Source: Nocardia sp. NBC_01730 (GTDB lineage: Bacteria; Actinomycetota; Actinomycetes; Mycobacteriales; Mycobacteriaceae). Taken from it: DNA of 64,000 nt. Position 1 is the first letter of the stretch; each line of letters starts with the position of its first letter. The notes beneath the pieces are model-generated. The model made no database searches, had not been told where the DNA came from, and worked only from the letters and a program-made list of their open reading frames with translations. This document shows, in pieces, positions 36,022 through 44,354 of this stretch. The stretch covers positions 3,410,001 through 3,474,000 of the forward strand of contig NZ_CP109162.1 in the NCBI RefSeq assembly GCF_035920445.1, in the 5' to 3' direction. Both the position numbers and the translations under genes were made by a program.

Positions 36022-37818
36022 TCACTCCCCGGTAAGCGTCTGGGTCGGTGAGTGCAGTTTCTCCACCGTCTGTCCGTTGCCGAGATACATGTGCACGCCG
36101 CACGGCAGGCAGGGATCGAAACTGCGCACGGTGCGCATGATGTCGATGCCCTTGAAGTGCTCGCGGTCGTTCTCCTCGAAGATCGGCTGACCCTGCACCG
36201 CGTCCTCGTACGGACCCGGCGTGCCGTAGCTGTCGCGCGGGCTGGCGTTCCATGGCGTCGGCGGATACGGGTGATAGTTCGCGATCTTCCCGTCCCGGAT
36301 CACCATGTGGTGCGACAGCACACCACGCACCGCCTCGGTGAAACCGCAGCCGATGCTCTCGTCGGGCACCTCGAACTTCTCCCAGGTCTTGGTGTGGCCC
36401 GCCCTGATCTCTGCGAGGGCTTTCTCCGCGAAGTGCAGCGCGCAGGCCGCCGCGTACGCCTGGAAGTAGGTGCGGGCACGGTTGCGTTCGATCGTGTTGC
36501 TGCCGTACGCGGGGATCTTCCATTCCAGGGTGACCGGGCCTTTGACCGCGGTCTTGGGCAGGTTGATCTGCACGCTGTTCCCGGTCGCCTTCACGTAGCC
36601 GATGTCGACCAGGTTGGCCAGCGCCGTCGACCACAGCCGCGCCAGCGGGCCGCCGCCGGTGTCCAGGGCGAGGTGGTTGGTGCCGTCGAACCAACGCGGC
36701 GACATCACCCAGCTGTACTTGTCGTCGAGGTCGCGCTTCTGCGGCTTGGGATTCGTGTGCTGGTTCCAGGGGTGGCGCCGGTCCACCGGGTTGCCGAGCG
36801 GATCAGTCGGCACGAACATCTCCTGATCGGTCCAGTCCTCGTAATACGAACTGCCCAAATGGATTCGGATGCCGAGGTTGATATCCACCAGAGAGGTGGT
36901 GAGGAGCTTCCCGTCCACCACGACGCCCGGCGTGACGAACATCTTGCGGCCCCAGTCCTCCATGTCCTTGTACTGGAAGTTGCAGACCTCGGGATCCTGG
37001 AACGAGCCCCAGCAACCCAGCAGCGTGCGCCGAAGGCCGACCTGGTCGTAACCGGGCAACGCCTCGTAGAAGAAGTCGAAGAGGTCGTCGTGCATGGGCA
37101 CGACCTTCTTCATGAACTCGACGTAGCGCATGAGCCGGGACATGTAGTCGGTCATCAGCTGGACCGTCGCGACAGTGCCCACGCCGCCGGGGTACAGCGT
37201 CGAGGGATGCACGTGCCTGCCTTCCATCAGACAGAACATCTCGCGGGTGGTGCGACTGACCTGTAGCGCCTCCCGGTAGAAATCGCCGGTGAACGGGTTG
37301 AGTGCCCGCATGATGTCGGCGATCGTGCGGTAGCCGTGGTCGCCCGCGTGCGGCGCCTCGGTGTTCTCCGCCCTGGCCAGCACGCCGGGATTGGTCTCGG
37401 CGACCATCTTCTCGCAGAAGTCCACGCCGACCAGGTTCTCCTGGAAGATGTTGTGGTCGAACATGTACTCGGCGGCCTCGCCGAGGTTGACGATCCATTC
37501 GCCGAGGTGCGGCGGCTGCACGCCATAGGCCATGTTCTGGCAGTAGCACGAGCAGGTCGCGTGGTTGTCCCCACAGATACCGCAGATACGGCTGGTGATG
37601 AAGTGCGCGTCGCGCGGGTCCTTGCCGCGCATGAAGATCGAATAGCCGCGGAAGATGGACGAGGTGCTGTGGCACTCGACCACTTCGCGATTCTCGAAGT
37701 CGATCTTGGTGTAGATGCCGAGGCTGCCGACTATCCGGGTGATCGGGTCCCAGGCCATCTCGACGAGACGGTCCGGTTCGATCGTGCGGCGTGACGGCTC
37801 CGGGATGATCTGTGTCAT
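36022..37818 (-). CDS. hhyL: [NiFe]-hydrogenase large subunit, group 1h
   Basis: 598 residues from ATG 37818, which has GGAGGG upstream. The four Ni ligands are present: C79 and C82 in RICGICGDNH, and C570 and C573 in DPCLPC, with H576 after them. A 22-residue tail follows H576 and should be cut by the protease encoded in the operon. The overall sequence follows the actinobacterial high-affinity (group 1h, formerly group 5) enzymes of Ralstonia, Streptomyces and Mycobacterium, which oxidise atmospheric H2 in the presence of O2. The subunit has no membrane helix; the active site sits here. Confidence 0.95.
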   Translation of the reverse strand: MTQIIPEPSRRTIEPDRLVEMAWDPITRIVGSLGIYTKIDFENREVVECHSTSSIFRGYSIFMRGKDPRDAHFITSRICGICGDNHATCSCYCQNMAYGVQPPHLGEWIVNLGEAAEYMFDHNIFQENLVGVDFCEKMVAETNPGVLARAENTEAPHAGDHGYRTIADIMRALNPFTGDFYREALQVSRTTREMFCLMEGRHVHPSTLYPGGVGTVATVQLMTDYMSRLMRYVEFMKKVVPMHDDLFDFFYEALPGYDQVGLRRTLLGCWGSFQDPEVCNFQYKDMEDWGRKMFVTPGVVVDGKLLTTSLVDINLGIRIHLGSSYYEDWTDQEMFVPTDPLGNPVDRRHPWNQHTNPKPQKRDLDDKYSWVMSPRWFDGTNHLALDTGGGPLARLWSTALANLVDIGYVKATGNSVQINLPKTAVKGPVTLEWKIPAYGSNTIERNRARTYFQAYAAACALHFAEKALAEIRAGHTKTWEKFEVPDESIGCGFTEAVRGVLSHHMVIRDGKIANYHPYPPTPWNASPRDSYGTPGPYEDAVQGQPIFEENDREHFKGIDIMRTVRSFDPCLPCGVHMYLGNGQTVEKLHSPTQTLTGE

Positions 37819-37829
37819 CAGAGACCCTC

Positions 37830-38885
37830 CTACCAGGTACGAGTCGCGCCGGTGTCCAGCTTTTGGCCCCTGTGCCGCCAGTGCGGCTCCTTGTCGACCG
37901 TGCGGGCCGTGATGTGACGGAGGCTGCGGATCACCGATCCGTAGAGCCCCGACGCGGTGGATGAGAACTTTCCGCCGGGCGGTTCGTCCATGAACGGCAT
38001 GAACTTGTCCGGGAATCCGGGCATGGTGCAGCCGATGCAGATGCCGCCCACGTTCGGGCAGCCGCCCACGCCGTTGATCCACCCGCGCTTGGGCACGTTG
38101 CACTTGACCACCGGGCCCCAACACCCCAGTTTCACAATGCATTTCGGCGAACCGTATTCGGTGGCGAACTCCCCCTGCTCGTAGTAGCCCGCGCGGTCGC
38201 AACCCTCGTGCACGGTCGCGCCGAACAGCCACTTCGGCCGCAGTGCTTCGTCGAGCGGAATCATCGGCGCCTGTCCGGTCGCCAAGTAGAGCAGGTAGGT
38301 GAGCGTCTCCGACAGGTTGTCCGGCTGGATCGGGCACCCGGGCACGCACACGATCGGAATGCCCGCTTTACTCGTCCAATCCCAGCCGAGATAGTCGGGT
38401 ACGCCCATTGCGCCGGTCGGGTTGCCCGCCATCGCGTGGATGCCGCCATAGGTCGCGCACGTGCCCACCGCTACCACGGCGGTCGCCTTGGGCGCGAGGC
38501 GGTCCAGCCATTCGCTGGTCGTCATGGGCTGGCCGGTGGCGGGATTGTTGCCGAACCCGCACCAGTAGCCGTCCTCGTGGAGTTGCTCGTTCGGGATCGA
38601 CCCCTCCACCACCAGCACGAACGGATCGATCTCGCCGCGGTCGGCCTTGAAGAACCACTCCAGGAAGTCGTCGGCACCGCCATTGGGGCCGCACTCGAAA
38701 TCGATGAGCGGCCAGTGCACGGCGATCTTCGGCAGGCCGGGAAGGGCGCCGAGGGCGATCTCTTCGACGCTCGGCTGAGTGGCTGCGGTCAGCGCGACCG
38801 AGTCACCGTCACAACTGAGTCCTGCGTTGATCCAGAGAACGTGGATCAACGTGTCCTCGGCTTGTACTGCTTCTCGTGTAGGCAT
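37830..38885 (-). CDS. hhyS: [NiFe]-hydrogenase small subunit, group 1h, with Asp cluster ligand
   Basis: 351 residues from ATG 38885 (GGAAGGTGG site). Proximal cluster ligands read C25-D-G-D28, C143 and C184, so the usual CxxC is CxxD. Crystal work on the actinobacterial-type enzyme of Ralstonia showed a 3-Cys/1-Asp proximal cluster linked to O2 tolerance. H226, C229, C249 and C255 fit the distal cluster; C262, C276, C283 and C286 are near the medial one. No twin-arginine leader is present, so the enzyme is probably cytoplasmic or attached from inside. An upstream in-frame start at 38948 is less likely. Confidence 0.95.
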   Translation of the reverse strand: MPTREAVQAEDTLIHVLWINAGLSCDGDSVALTAATQPSVEEIALGALPGLPKIAVHWPLIDFECGPNGGADDFLEWFFKADRGEIDPFVLVVEGSIPNEQLHEDGYWCGFGNNPATGQPMTTSEWLDRLAPKATAVVAVGTCATYGGIHAMAGNPTGAMGVPDYLGWDWTSKAGIPIVCVPGCPIQPDNLSETLTYLLYLATGQAPMIPLDEALRPKWLFGATVHEGCDRAGYYEQGEFATEYGSPKCIVKLGCWGPVVKCNVPKRGWINGVGGCPNVGGICIGCTMPGFPDKFMPFMDEPPGGKFSSTASGLYGSVIRSLRHITARTVDKEPHWRHRGQKLDTGATRTW

Positions 38886-38976
38886 CGGACTGCCACCTTC
38901 CGCAGCGGACCATCGGTAGCCGATCTCACCTTTCTCGAAGAAGGCCACCCATTGATGTGATCCTGGTCACGTAATC

Positions 38977-39804
38977 TTAAAGCTCGCCCCATACCTTGCT
39001 CAAGGCCCCGACACCGGCCCGGCGGCGCTGCGCCGCTAGCCAGTCGTACCAGCGAGAGAGTCCTTCTCCGGTGGTCACCGAGAGTGGAAGGACCTCGACC
39101 CCGGGGTGTACCGAGGTGGCGTACTCACGACATCTGTCGAGGTCGAAATCGACGTAGGGCAGCAGGTCCATCTTGTTGACGAGCACCAGGCCCGCCGCCT
39201 GGAACATGTGTGGGTACTTCAGCGGCTTGTCGGTCCCCTCGGTCACCGAGATGATCACGACCTTGTCGCGCTCGCCGAGATCGAACAGCGCCGGGCAGAC
39301 CAGGTTGCCGACGTTCTCGACGAACAACAGCGTGCCCGGCCCGGGATCGAGGGTCTCCAGCGCGCGATACACCATCTCGGCATCGAGGTGGCACCCCGCA
39401 CCGGTGTTGATCTGGACGACGCGGCAGCCGGTCGCCCTGATCCGTTCGGCGTCCAGCACCGTCGCCTGGTCGCCTTCGATGACCGCGATCGGCGGGCCGA
39501 ACTCGCGGATGGTCCGCTCCAGCAGGGACGTCTTGCCCGCGCCAGGGGAACTTGTCATATTGAGTGCCAGGATGTCGCGCTCGGCCAACCAGGCCCGGTT
39601 GCGCCGCGCCAATTCATCATTCTTGGCGAGGACCTTCAATTCCAGGCTGACCGTCTCGGTGGCGGGCAGGTGGACGTGGTCCGCGCCGTGTGGGTGGTCA
39701 TGCTCGGACGAGTGGGCGTGGTCGTGCCCGTCGTCGTGGTGATGCTCGTGCGGGACGCGGATCACGGCCGCCGCGTCGTCGCCACATCCGCAGGTTGCGC
39801 ACAT
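38977..39804 (-). CDS. hypB: Hydrogenase/urease nickel GTPase HypB
   Basis: 275 residues from ATG 39804. The N-terminal CATCGC motif and a His-rich stretch (HEHHHDDGHDHAHSSEHDHPHG) store or bind nickel. The P-loop SSPGAGKTSLL and NKMD follow, with VENVGNLVCP as the metal/switch site. HypB loads Ni with HypA. The start lies within the end of hypA (43-base overlap), an unusual arrangement that places both under one transcript. Confidence 0.96.
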   Translation of the reverse strand: MCATCGCGDDAAAVIRVPHEHHHDDGHDHAHSSEHDHPHGADHVHLPATETVSLELKVLAKNDELARRNRAWLAERDILALNMTSSPGAGKTSLLERTIREFGPPIAVIEGDQATVLDAERIRATGCRVVQINTGAGCHLDAEMVYRALETLDPGPGTLLFVENVGNLVCPALFDLGERDKVVIISVTEGTDKPLKYPHMFQAAGLVLVNKMDLLPYVDFDLDRCREYATSVHPGVEVLPLSVTTGEGLSRWYDWLAAQRRRAGVGALSKVWGEL

Positions 39805-40136
39805 GTCTCGCTCACCTCCATCGATCGGATACGCAGCTCGCGCCCGGACCGGATCTCCACATCGGCGCTGCCGCACGGACACAGCAGGATCGGATCGGCG
39901 AGCCGGAATTCGGCGCCGCAGCTGCGGCATGCCGCGACGCCCGGAATTTCCACGAGGACCAGCTCCGCCCCGGCCGCCACCGTCGCCTCGGCCGCCAGTT
40001 CGAAGCAGAACCGCATGGCCCCTGGCACGACGGCGCAGAGCGCGCCGACCTCGACGGTGACGGAGTACACCCGCCGTCCCGCCGCGTGCTCGCAGGCGGC
40101 GTCGATGACACTCTGGGTTATAGCCATTTCGTGCAT
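39762..40136 (-). CDS. hypA: Hydrogenase nickel incorporation protein HypA
   Basis: 124 residues from ATG 40136. MHEMAITQS provides the His2 nickel ligand. The zinc site is C-x-x-C (CRSC) and C-P-C (LCPCGS), the latter shorter than the usual CxxC in many HypA. It is the first gene of the minus-strand hydrogenase operon, and its promoter should lie in 40137-40228. The C-terminal 15 residues lie in the overlap with hypB. Confidence 0.93.
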   Translation of the reverse strand: MHEMAITQSVIDAACEHAAGRRVYSVTVEVGALCAVVPGAMRFCFELAAEATVAAGAELVLVEIPGVAACRSCGAEFRLADPILLCPCGSADVEIRSGRELRIRSMEVSETCAQPADVATTRRP

Positions 40137-40228
40137 CGCGGCCTCCACTCCTCGAGAGGACCCTTCGAGGCTACTCCCGCGCCGAGGGCCGGCGTGCGAA
40201 ATCAGCGACACCCTGGCAAATGCCGAGA

Positions 40229-40262
40229 CTCCGGCGAGCGACGCACACGTCGCTCGCCGGAG
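40229..40262 (-). terminator. Perfect stem-loop between the PepSY gene and hypA
   Basis: Arms 40229-40243 and 40248-40262 form a perfect 15-bp stem with a CACA loop. It lies after the PepSY stop and before hypA on the minus strand, so it should separate the two transcripts and confine the hydrogenase promoter to the next 90 bases. Confidence 0.75.
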
Positions 40263-40355
40263 CCCGGTCTCTCGCGCTGGCCGAGGTCCCGCTGCGATCT
40301 CGGCCGGCGGGAGGAAGAAAATGCCTCATACCGCTACGACGGGATGCGTCGGCAG

Positions 40356-40739
40356 TCAGTCGTGGTTGACGGTCGCGAGTACTTTGCCGCTGTTCGCGTC
40401 GACGGTCACCTCATGCTCCACACCGTCGGGGGTAACGAGTTCGACCTCCCACACCGCGCTGCCGCCGTCGGTGTCGAACTCGGCGGACCCCGCCCGGCCG
40501 CCCGGCACGGCTTCGACCGCTTTGTCGATGGCCTGCTGCCGGGTGATGCCGGGGTCCGCGATCAGCGACCAGCCCGTGGCGGGCGTGGAGAAAGCGACGG
40601 TGTTCCCGCCGTTCCCGCCGTTCCCGCCGGTAGCGACGGTCGCGACGGCGTGGCTCACGCCGGCGACGACGGCCACCGCGGCGGCGCCGACGAGGATCCA
40701 GCGAAGACCGGCGAATGCGCGGTGGAAAACGGCTGCCAT
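40356..40739 (-). CDS. PepSY domain membrane-anchored protein
   Basis: 127 residues from ATG 40739 with a GGAGG ribosome site. A membrane helix (about 14-32, ILVGAAAVAVVAGVSHAVA) is followed by a short Gly/Asn-rich linker (TGGNGGNGGN) and a PepSY module (ITRQQAIDKAVEAVPGG, EVELVTPDGVEHEVTVDANSG). PepSY proteins inhibit or modulate extracytoplasmic enzymes. It is divergent from a two-component system, 120 bases away, a frequent pairing in which the regulator controls the PepSY gene. Confidence 0.88.
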   Translation of the reverse strand: MAAVFHRAFAGLRWILVGAAAVAVVAGVSHAVATVATGGNGGNGGNTVAFSTPATGWSLIADPGITRQQAIDKAVEAVPGGRAGSAEFDTDGGSAVWEVELVTPDGVEHEVTVDANSGKVLATVNHD

Positions 40740-40859
40740 GGTGAAACCTCCTGCGGGAGTGGTGCTCTCGAATGTGAGCACCACTGTGGCAAAGCGAAGC
40801 TGAAGGCGACCTGAAGCCACCTGAAGATCGCTTAAGGAACTGTCTGTCACCCTTGGGGG

Positions 40860-41546
40860 ATGCGTCTGCTGATTGTGGAAGACGAGAAGCGTCTGGCCCT
40901 CGCCCTCGCAAAAGGGTTGTCCGCCGAGGGATTCGCCGTGGACGTCGTCCACGACGGCACCGAGGGGCTGCACTCGGCCACCACCACCGACTACGACCTG
41001 ATCATCCTCGACATCATGCTGCCGGGCATGAACGGCTACCGGGTATGCGCCACGCTGCGCGCCGCGGGCCATGAGACACCGGTGCTGATGCTCACCGCGA
41101 AGGACGGCGAATACGACGAGGCGGAAGGCTTGGACACCGGTGCCGACGACTACCTCAGCAAGCCGTTCTCTTATGTGGTGCTGCTCGCCCGTATCCGCGC
41201 CCTTTTGCGCCGCCGAACACGTGGCGGCGCACAGGTATTGCGCATCGGCGATCTGATCGTGGACCCCAACACCCACACGTGCCGGCGCGGCGCCCAAGAC
41301 GTGACGCTCACCGCGAAGGAGTTCGCCGTCCTCGAGCACCTGGCCGTGCGCGCCGGGGAGGTGGTGCCGAAAGCCGATATCCTCCAGCATGTCTGGGACT
41401 TCGCCTACGACGGCGACCCGAACATCGTCGAGGTCTACATCAGCACGCTGCGGCGCAAGATCGACGCTCCATTCGATCGCCGATCGATCACCACCGTCCG
41501 CGGCGCGGGCTACCGGCTGGTGGCCGACCGTGACGATGGTTTGTAG
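40860..41546 (+). CDS. OmpR/PhoB-family response regulator
   Basis: 228 residues. The receiver domain has the phosphoacceptor D51 (LIILDIMLPGMNGY) with E7/D8 and the later SKPFSY lysine. The C-terminal winged helix begins near residue 130 and ends with VRGAGYRLVAD. It pairs with the histidine kinase gene downstream, although a transposon now separates them. It probably controls the divergent PepSY gene. Confidence 0.93.
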   Translation: MRLLIVEDEKRLALALAKGLSAEGFAVDVVHDGTEGLHSATTTDYDLIILDIMLPGMNGYRVCATLRAAGHETPVLMLTAKDGEYDEAEGLDTGADDYLSKPFSYVVLLARIRALLRRRTRGGAQVLRIGDLIVDPNTHTCRRGAQDVTLTAKEFAVLEHLAVRAGEVVPKADILQHVWDFAYDGDPNIVEVYISTLRRKIDAPFDRRSITTVRGAGYRLVADRDDGL

Positions 41547-41620
41547 CGCGCATGCTCCGTCGTTCGCAGCGGAGTTAACGCATCGAGTCCGTGACGCGGT
41601 GACGTGCTATCCTATCGAAC

Positions 41621-42763
41621 ATGTGTTCGAAGTTGGTGAAGCGGGCCTACAAGTACCGCTTCTATCCCACAGGCGAGCAGTGCGAGCAGCTCGCCCGCAC
41701 TTTCGGCTGCGTTCGCCACGTGTACAACCGAGCATTGGCGGAGCGTTCGCGGGCGTGGACGCAGGAACAGCGCAGGATCAGCTACGCCGAATCCGACAAA
41801 ATGCTCACGCAGTGGAAACGCGACCTCGAAACCCATTGGCTTACCGAGCCATCCAAGGGGCCACTGCAAGCGGCGCTGCGAAACCTGCAAAGCGCCTACG
41901 ACAAGTTCTGGCGCAAGCAGACCGGTTACCCCCAGTTCAAGAAGAAGGGCCGGTCCAAGGAGTCGGCGACCTACTTCTCGAACTGCTTCACCTACCGCGA
42001 CGGGCAGATCAGACTCGCCAAACAATCCGAGCCGCTGGACATCCGCTGGTCTCGGCCGCTGCCCGATGGTGCATCACCTTCGCAGGTCACGGTGTCGAAG
42101 GACGCGCGTGGCCGCTACCACATTTCGATCCTGGTCGAGGACACGACCATCGCGCACACGCCGATCGGCAGTGCTATCGGCGTGGACGCGGGAATCACGA
42201 GCCTCTACACATTCTCCAGTGGGGAGAAGGTGTCGAATCCGCGACACGAGAAACGCGACCGGGAGCGACTCGCGAAGGCTCAGCGTGTCCTCTCCAGGAA
42301 GCAGAAGGGTTCGCGGAACCGGGCGAAAGCCAGGCTCGGGGTCGCGAGAATCCATGCCCGGATCGCCGACCGGCGCCGGGACCATTTACACAAGCTCTCG
42401 ACTCGGTTGGTGCGCGAAAACCAAGTGATCGCCATCGAGGACCTGAGTGTGCGGAACATGGTCCGCAATCGATCGTTGGCTCGCGCCATCTCCGACGCGA
42501 GCTGGTCACAGTTCCGGTCGATGCTCGAGTACAAGGCGGACTGGTACGGCAGGACCGTCGTTGCTGTCGACCGGTTCTATCCGTCGTCGAAAACGTGCTC
42601 GACATGCGGGCGCATCAATACGACAATGTCGCTTCACGTGCGCGAGTGGACATGCCCTTGCGGGGCGTTCCACGACCGAGACGTGAACGCGGCAAAGAAC
42701 ATCGAAGCCGCCGGGCTGGCGGTTCTAGCCTGCGGAGATGGTGTGAGACCGCCCCGCAGCTGA
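41621..42763 (+). CDS. tnpB: RNA-guided endonuclease TnpB (OrfB, IS605-type)
   Basis: 380 residues. RuvC-like residues are D189 (IGVDAG), E273 (AIEDL) and D354 (HDRDVNAAKN). The zinc-finger cysteines are C326, C329, C345 and C347. The N-terminal YKYRFYPTGEQ...LARTFGC part is the usual TnpB start. All catalytic residues are intact, so the nuclease may be active with the RNA made from the element's right end. The protein protects its element after excision by cutting the empty site. Confidence 0.95.
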   Translation: MCSKLVKRAYKYRFYPTGEQCEQLARTFGCVRHVYNRALAERSRAWTQEQRRISYAESDKMLTQWKRDLETHWLTEPSKGPLQAALRNLQSAYDKFWRKQTGYPQFKKKGRSKESATYFSNCFTYRDGQIRLAKQSEPLDIRWSRPLPDGASPSQVTVSKDARGRYHISILVEDTTIAHTPIGSAIGVDAGITSLYTFSSGEKVSNPRHEKRDRERLAKAQRVLSRKQKGSRNRAKARLGVARIHARIADRRRDHLHKLSTRLVRENQVIAIEDLSVRNMVRNRSLARAISDASWSQFRSMLEYKADWYGRTVVAVDRFYPSSKTCSTCGRINTTMSLHVREWTCPCGAFHDRDVNAAKNIEAAGLAVLACGDGVRPPRS

Positions 42764-42848
42764 TGCTGGGAGGCAACCGTCGATGAACCAGGAAACCCCC
42801 GCTCGCGAGGGTGGGAACCTCCGCCCTTCAGGGCAGAGAGAAGTCAAT
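42764..42848 (+). ncRNA. Probable TnpB guide RNA (reRNA/omegaRNA) scaffold, 3' part
   Basis: From the tnpB stop to the right end lie GC-rich segments able to fold (CCCCCGCTCGCGAGGGTGGG at 42796-42815, hairpin 42823-42834). In related elements this stretch is the scaffold of the guide RNA, and the first bases beyond the end (from 42849) are the guide. The exact 5' border probably lies inside tnpB. No expression evidence exists here. Confidence 0.6.
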
Positions 42849-44354
42849 GAACAACTGAGACGCAGGCGCGGGTGGTGGAGTTCGGTCCGGGCGCGCACCA
42901 CCGTCGCGGCCACCGCCGTCGTCGCGGTGGCCCTGACCGCCGCTGGGCTGGCGGTGCTCGCGGTGCTGCGGCACAACTTGGTCGAGAGTGCGAGTCTGCA
43001 GGCGGAGACGACAGCCCGCGACGTGGCCACCCAGCTCGCGGCGAGCACCGACCTCACACGGTTGAAGCTGCCCGACGCCGACGACCAACCGGTGCAGGTC
43101 GTTTCGGCCGACCGCCGGGTTCTGGCGGCCGACGACGACATCCGCGACCAACCGCCCATGGCCGACTTCGGCCCGTACTCGACGTCCCAGGAAGACGAGA
43201 ACGAACAGGACGACAAGGACGACCGGGACGACGACCAGGACGAGAAGGACTGCGAGGACTGCGAGGACTGCGAGGACGAGCCGCCCACTGCCGCCGTCAA
43301 CAACCCGACCACGACCGAGGTCATGTTCGGCGATGTGCGGCTGACGGTGGACGGGGACCAACCCAGCCCCTTCCGGGTGGCCGCGGTCGCGGCGACCACC
43401 GCGGGCGGGCAACCCGCCACGGTCTACGCCGGCGTCTCCCTCGACACCGCCGACAGCGCGGTGGCCGACGCGCGGCAAGCCATGCTGATCGGCCTGCCGC
43501 CGCTGCTCGCCGTGGTCGCCGGGGTGACCTGGCTGGTCACCCGCCGTGCCCTGCGCCCGGTCGAGTCGATCCGGTCCGAGCTCGCCGAAATCATGGACGA
43601 CGGCGACCTGTCCCGCCGCGTCCCGGAATCCGCCTCGCGCGACGAAATCGCCAGGCTCGCAAGCACTACCAACGCGACACTTGCCGCTTTGGAGGCATCC
43701 GCGGAACGCCAGCGTCGCTTCATCGCCGACGCCGCGCACGAACTGCGCAGCCCCATCGCCAGCTTGCGCACCCAACTCGAGGTCGCCCAGGCGCACCCGC
43801 ACCTGCTCGAACTGGACGGTGTGATCGGAGACACCGTCCGGCTGGAACATCTCGCCGCCGATCTGTTGCTGCTGGCCCGGCTCGACGCGGGCGAGCAACC
43901 CCGTGCGGATCGCGTCGACCTGGCCGCACTGATCCGTGACGAACTGGCCCACCGGGTCGGCGACCGGATCACCGTCGACACCGTGCCGCCGAACGCCCCG
44001 GTCTCGGTCACCGGCAGCCGACTCCAGCTCGCCCGCCTACTGGGCAACCTCGTCGACAACGCCCAGCGGCACGCGGCCACCACCGTGCGAGTCGGCCTGC
44101 ACCACACAGGCGATCACACGGCCGTGCTGGAGGTCGCCGACGACGGACCCGGTGTTCCGGAAGCCGACCGGGCCCGAATCTTCCAGCGTTTCGTCCGCCT
44201 GGACGATGCCCGCAGCCGCGACGAAGGCGGCGCAGGACTCGGCCTCGCCATTGTCCGCGACGTCATCGAACGGCACGGAGGTGACATCCGCGTCACCGAT
44301 GGTATCGACGGCGGCGCCCGCTTCGTTGTCACCCTCCCCACGGTCGATGTGTGA
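42783..44354 (+). CDS. Sensor histidine kinase, 5' end altered by transposon
   Basis: 523 codons from ATG 42783. The first 22 residues (NQETPAREGGNLRPSGQREV) come from the TnpB element's right end; the original start was probably ATG 41552. Two membrane helices (about 40-62 and 235-255) flank an extracytoplasmic loop with an acidic patch (137-166) including C157, C160 and C163. HAMP, HisKA with H319 (ADAAHELRSP) and the HATPase (ADDGPGVPEADRARIFQ, GGAGLGLAIV) follow. The core is intact, so the kinase may still work if translated. It partners the regulator upstream. Confidence 0.9.
   Translation: MNQETPAREGGNLRPSGQREVNEQLRRRRGWWSSVRARTTVAATAVVAVALTAAGLAVLAVLRHNLVESASLQAETTARDVATQLAASTDLTRLKLPDADDQPVQVVSADRRVLAADDDIRDQPPMADFGPYSTSQEDENEQDDKDDRDDDQDEKDCEDCEDCEDEPPTAAVNNPTTTEVMFGDVRLTVDGDQPSPFRVAAVAATTAGGQPATVYAGVSLDTADSAVADARQAMLIGLPPLLAVVAGVTWLVTRRALRPVESIRSELAEIMDDGDLSRRVPESASRDEIARLASTTNATLAALEASAERQRRFIADAAHELRSPIASLRTQLEVAQAHPHLLELDGVIGDTVRLEHLAADLLLLARLDAGEQPRADRVDLAALIRDELAHRVGDRITVDTVPPNAPVSVTGSRLQLARLLGNLVDNAQRHAATTVRVGLHHTGDHTAVLEVADDGPGVPEADRARIFQRFVRLDDARSRDEGGAGLGLAIVRDVIERHGGDIRVTDGIDGGARFVVTLPTVDV

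Larger units (their letters stand above)
41576..42848 (+). mobile_element. TnpB-only IS200/IS605-type (IS1341-like) element in the kinase gene
   Basis: The ends are inferred from a precise test. An ATG at 41552 opens a short frame MLRRSQRS that is cut by TAA at 41576. Removing 41576-42848 (1,273 bp) joins it in frame to EQLRRRRGWWSSVRART of the kinase. The right end carries the GC-rich guide-RNA-like region with hairpin GCCC-TTCA-GGGC (42823-42834). There is no tnpA and no target duplication, as expected for this group. One T may belong to either side. Confidence 0.75.

Noticed and set aside
35078..36694. 538-codon frame extending the NifU-Rieske gene into the large subunit
   Set aside because: The added part is the out-of-frame shadow of the hydrogenase large subunit.
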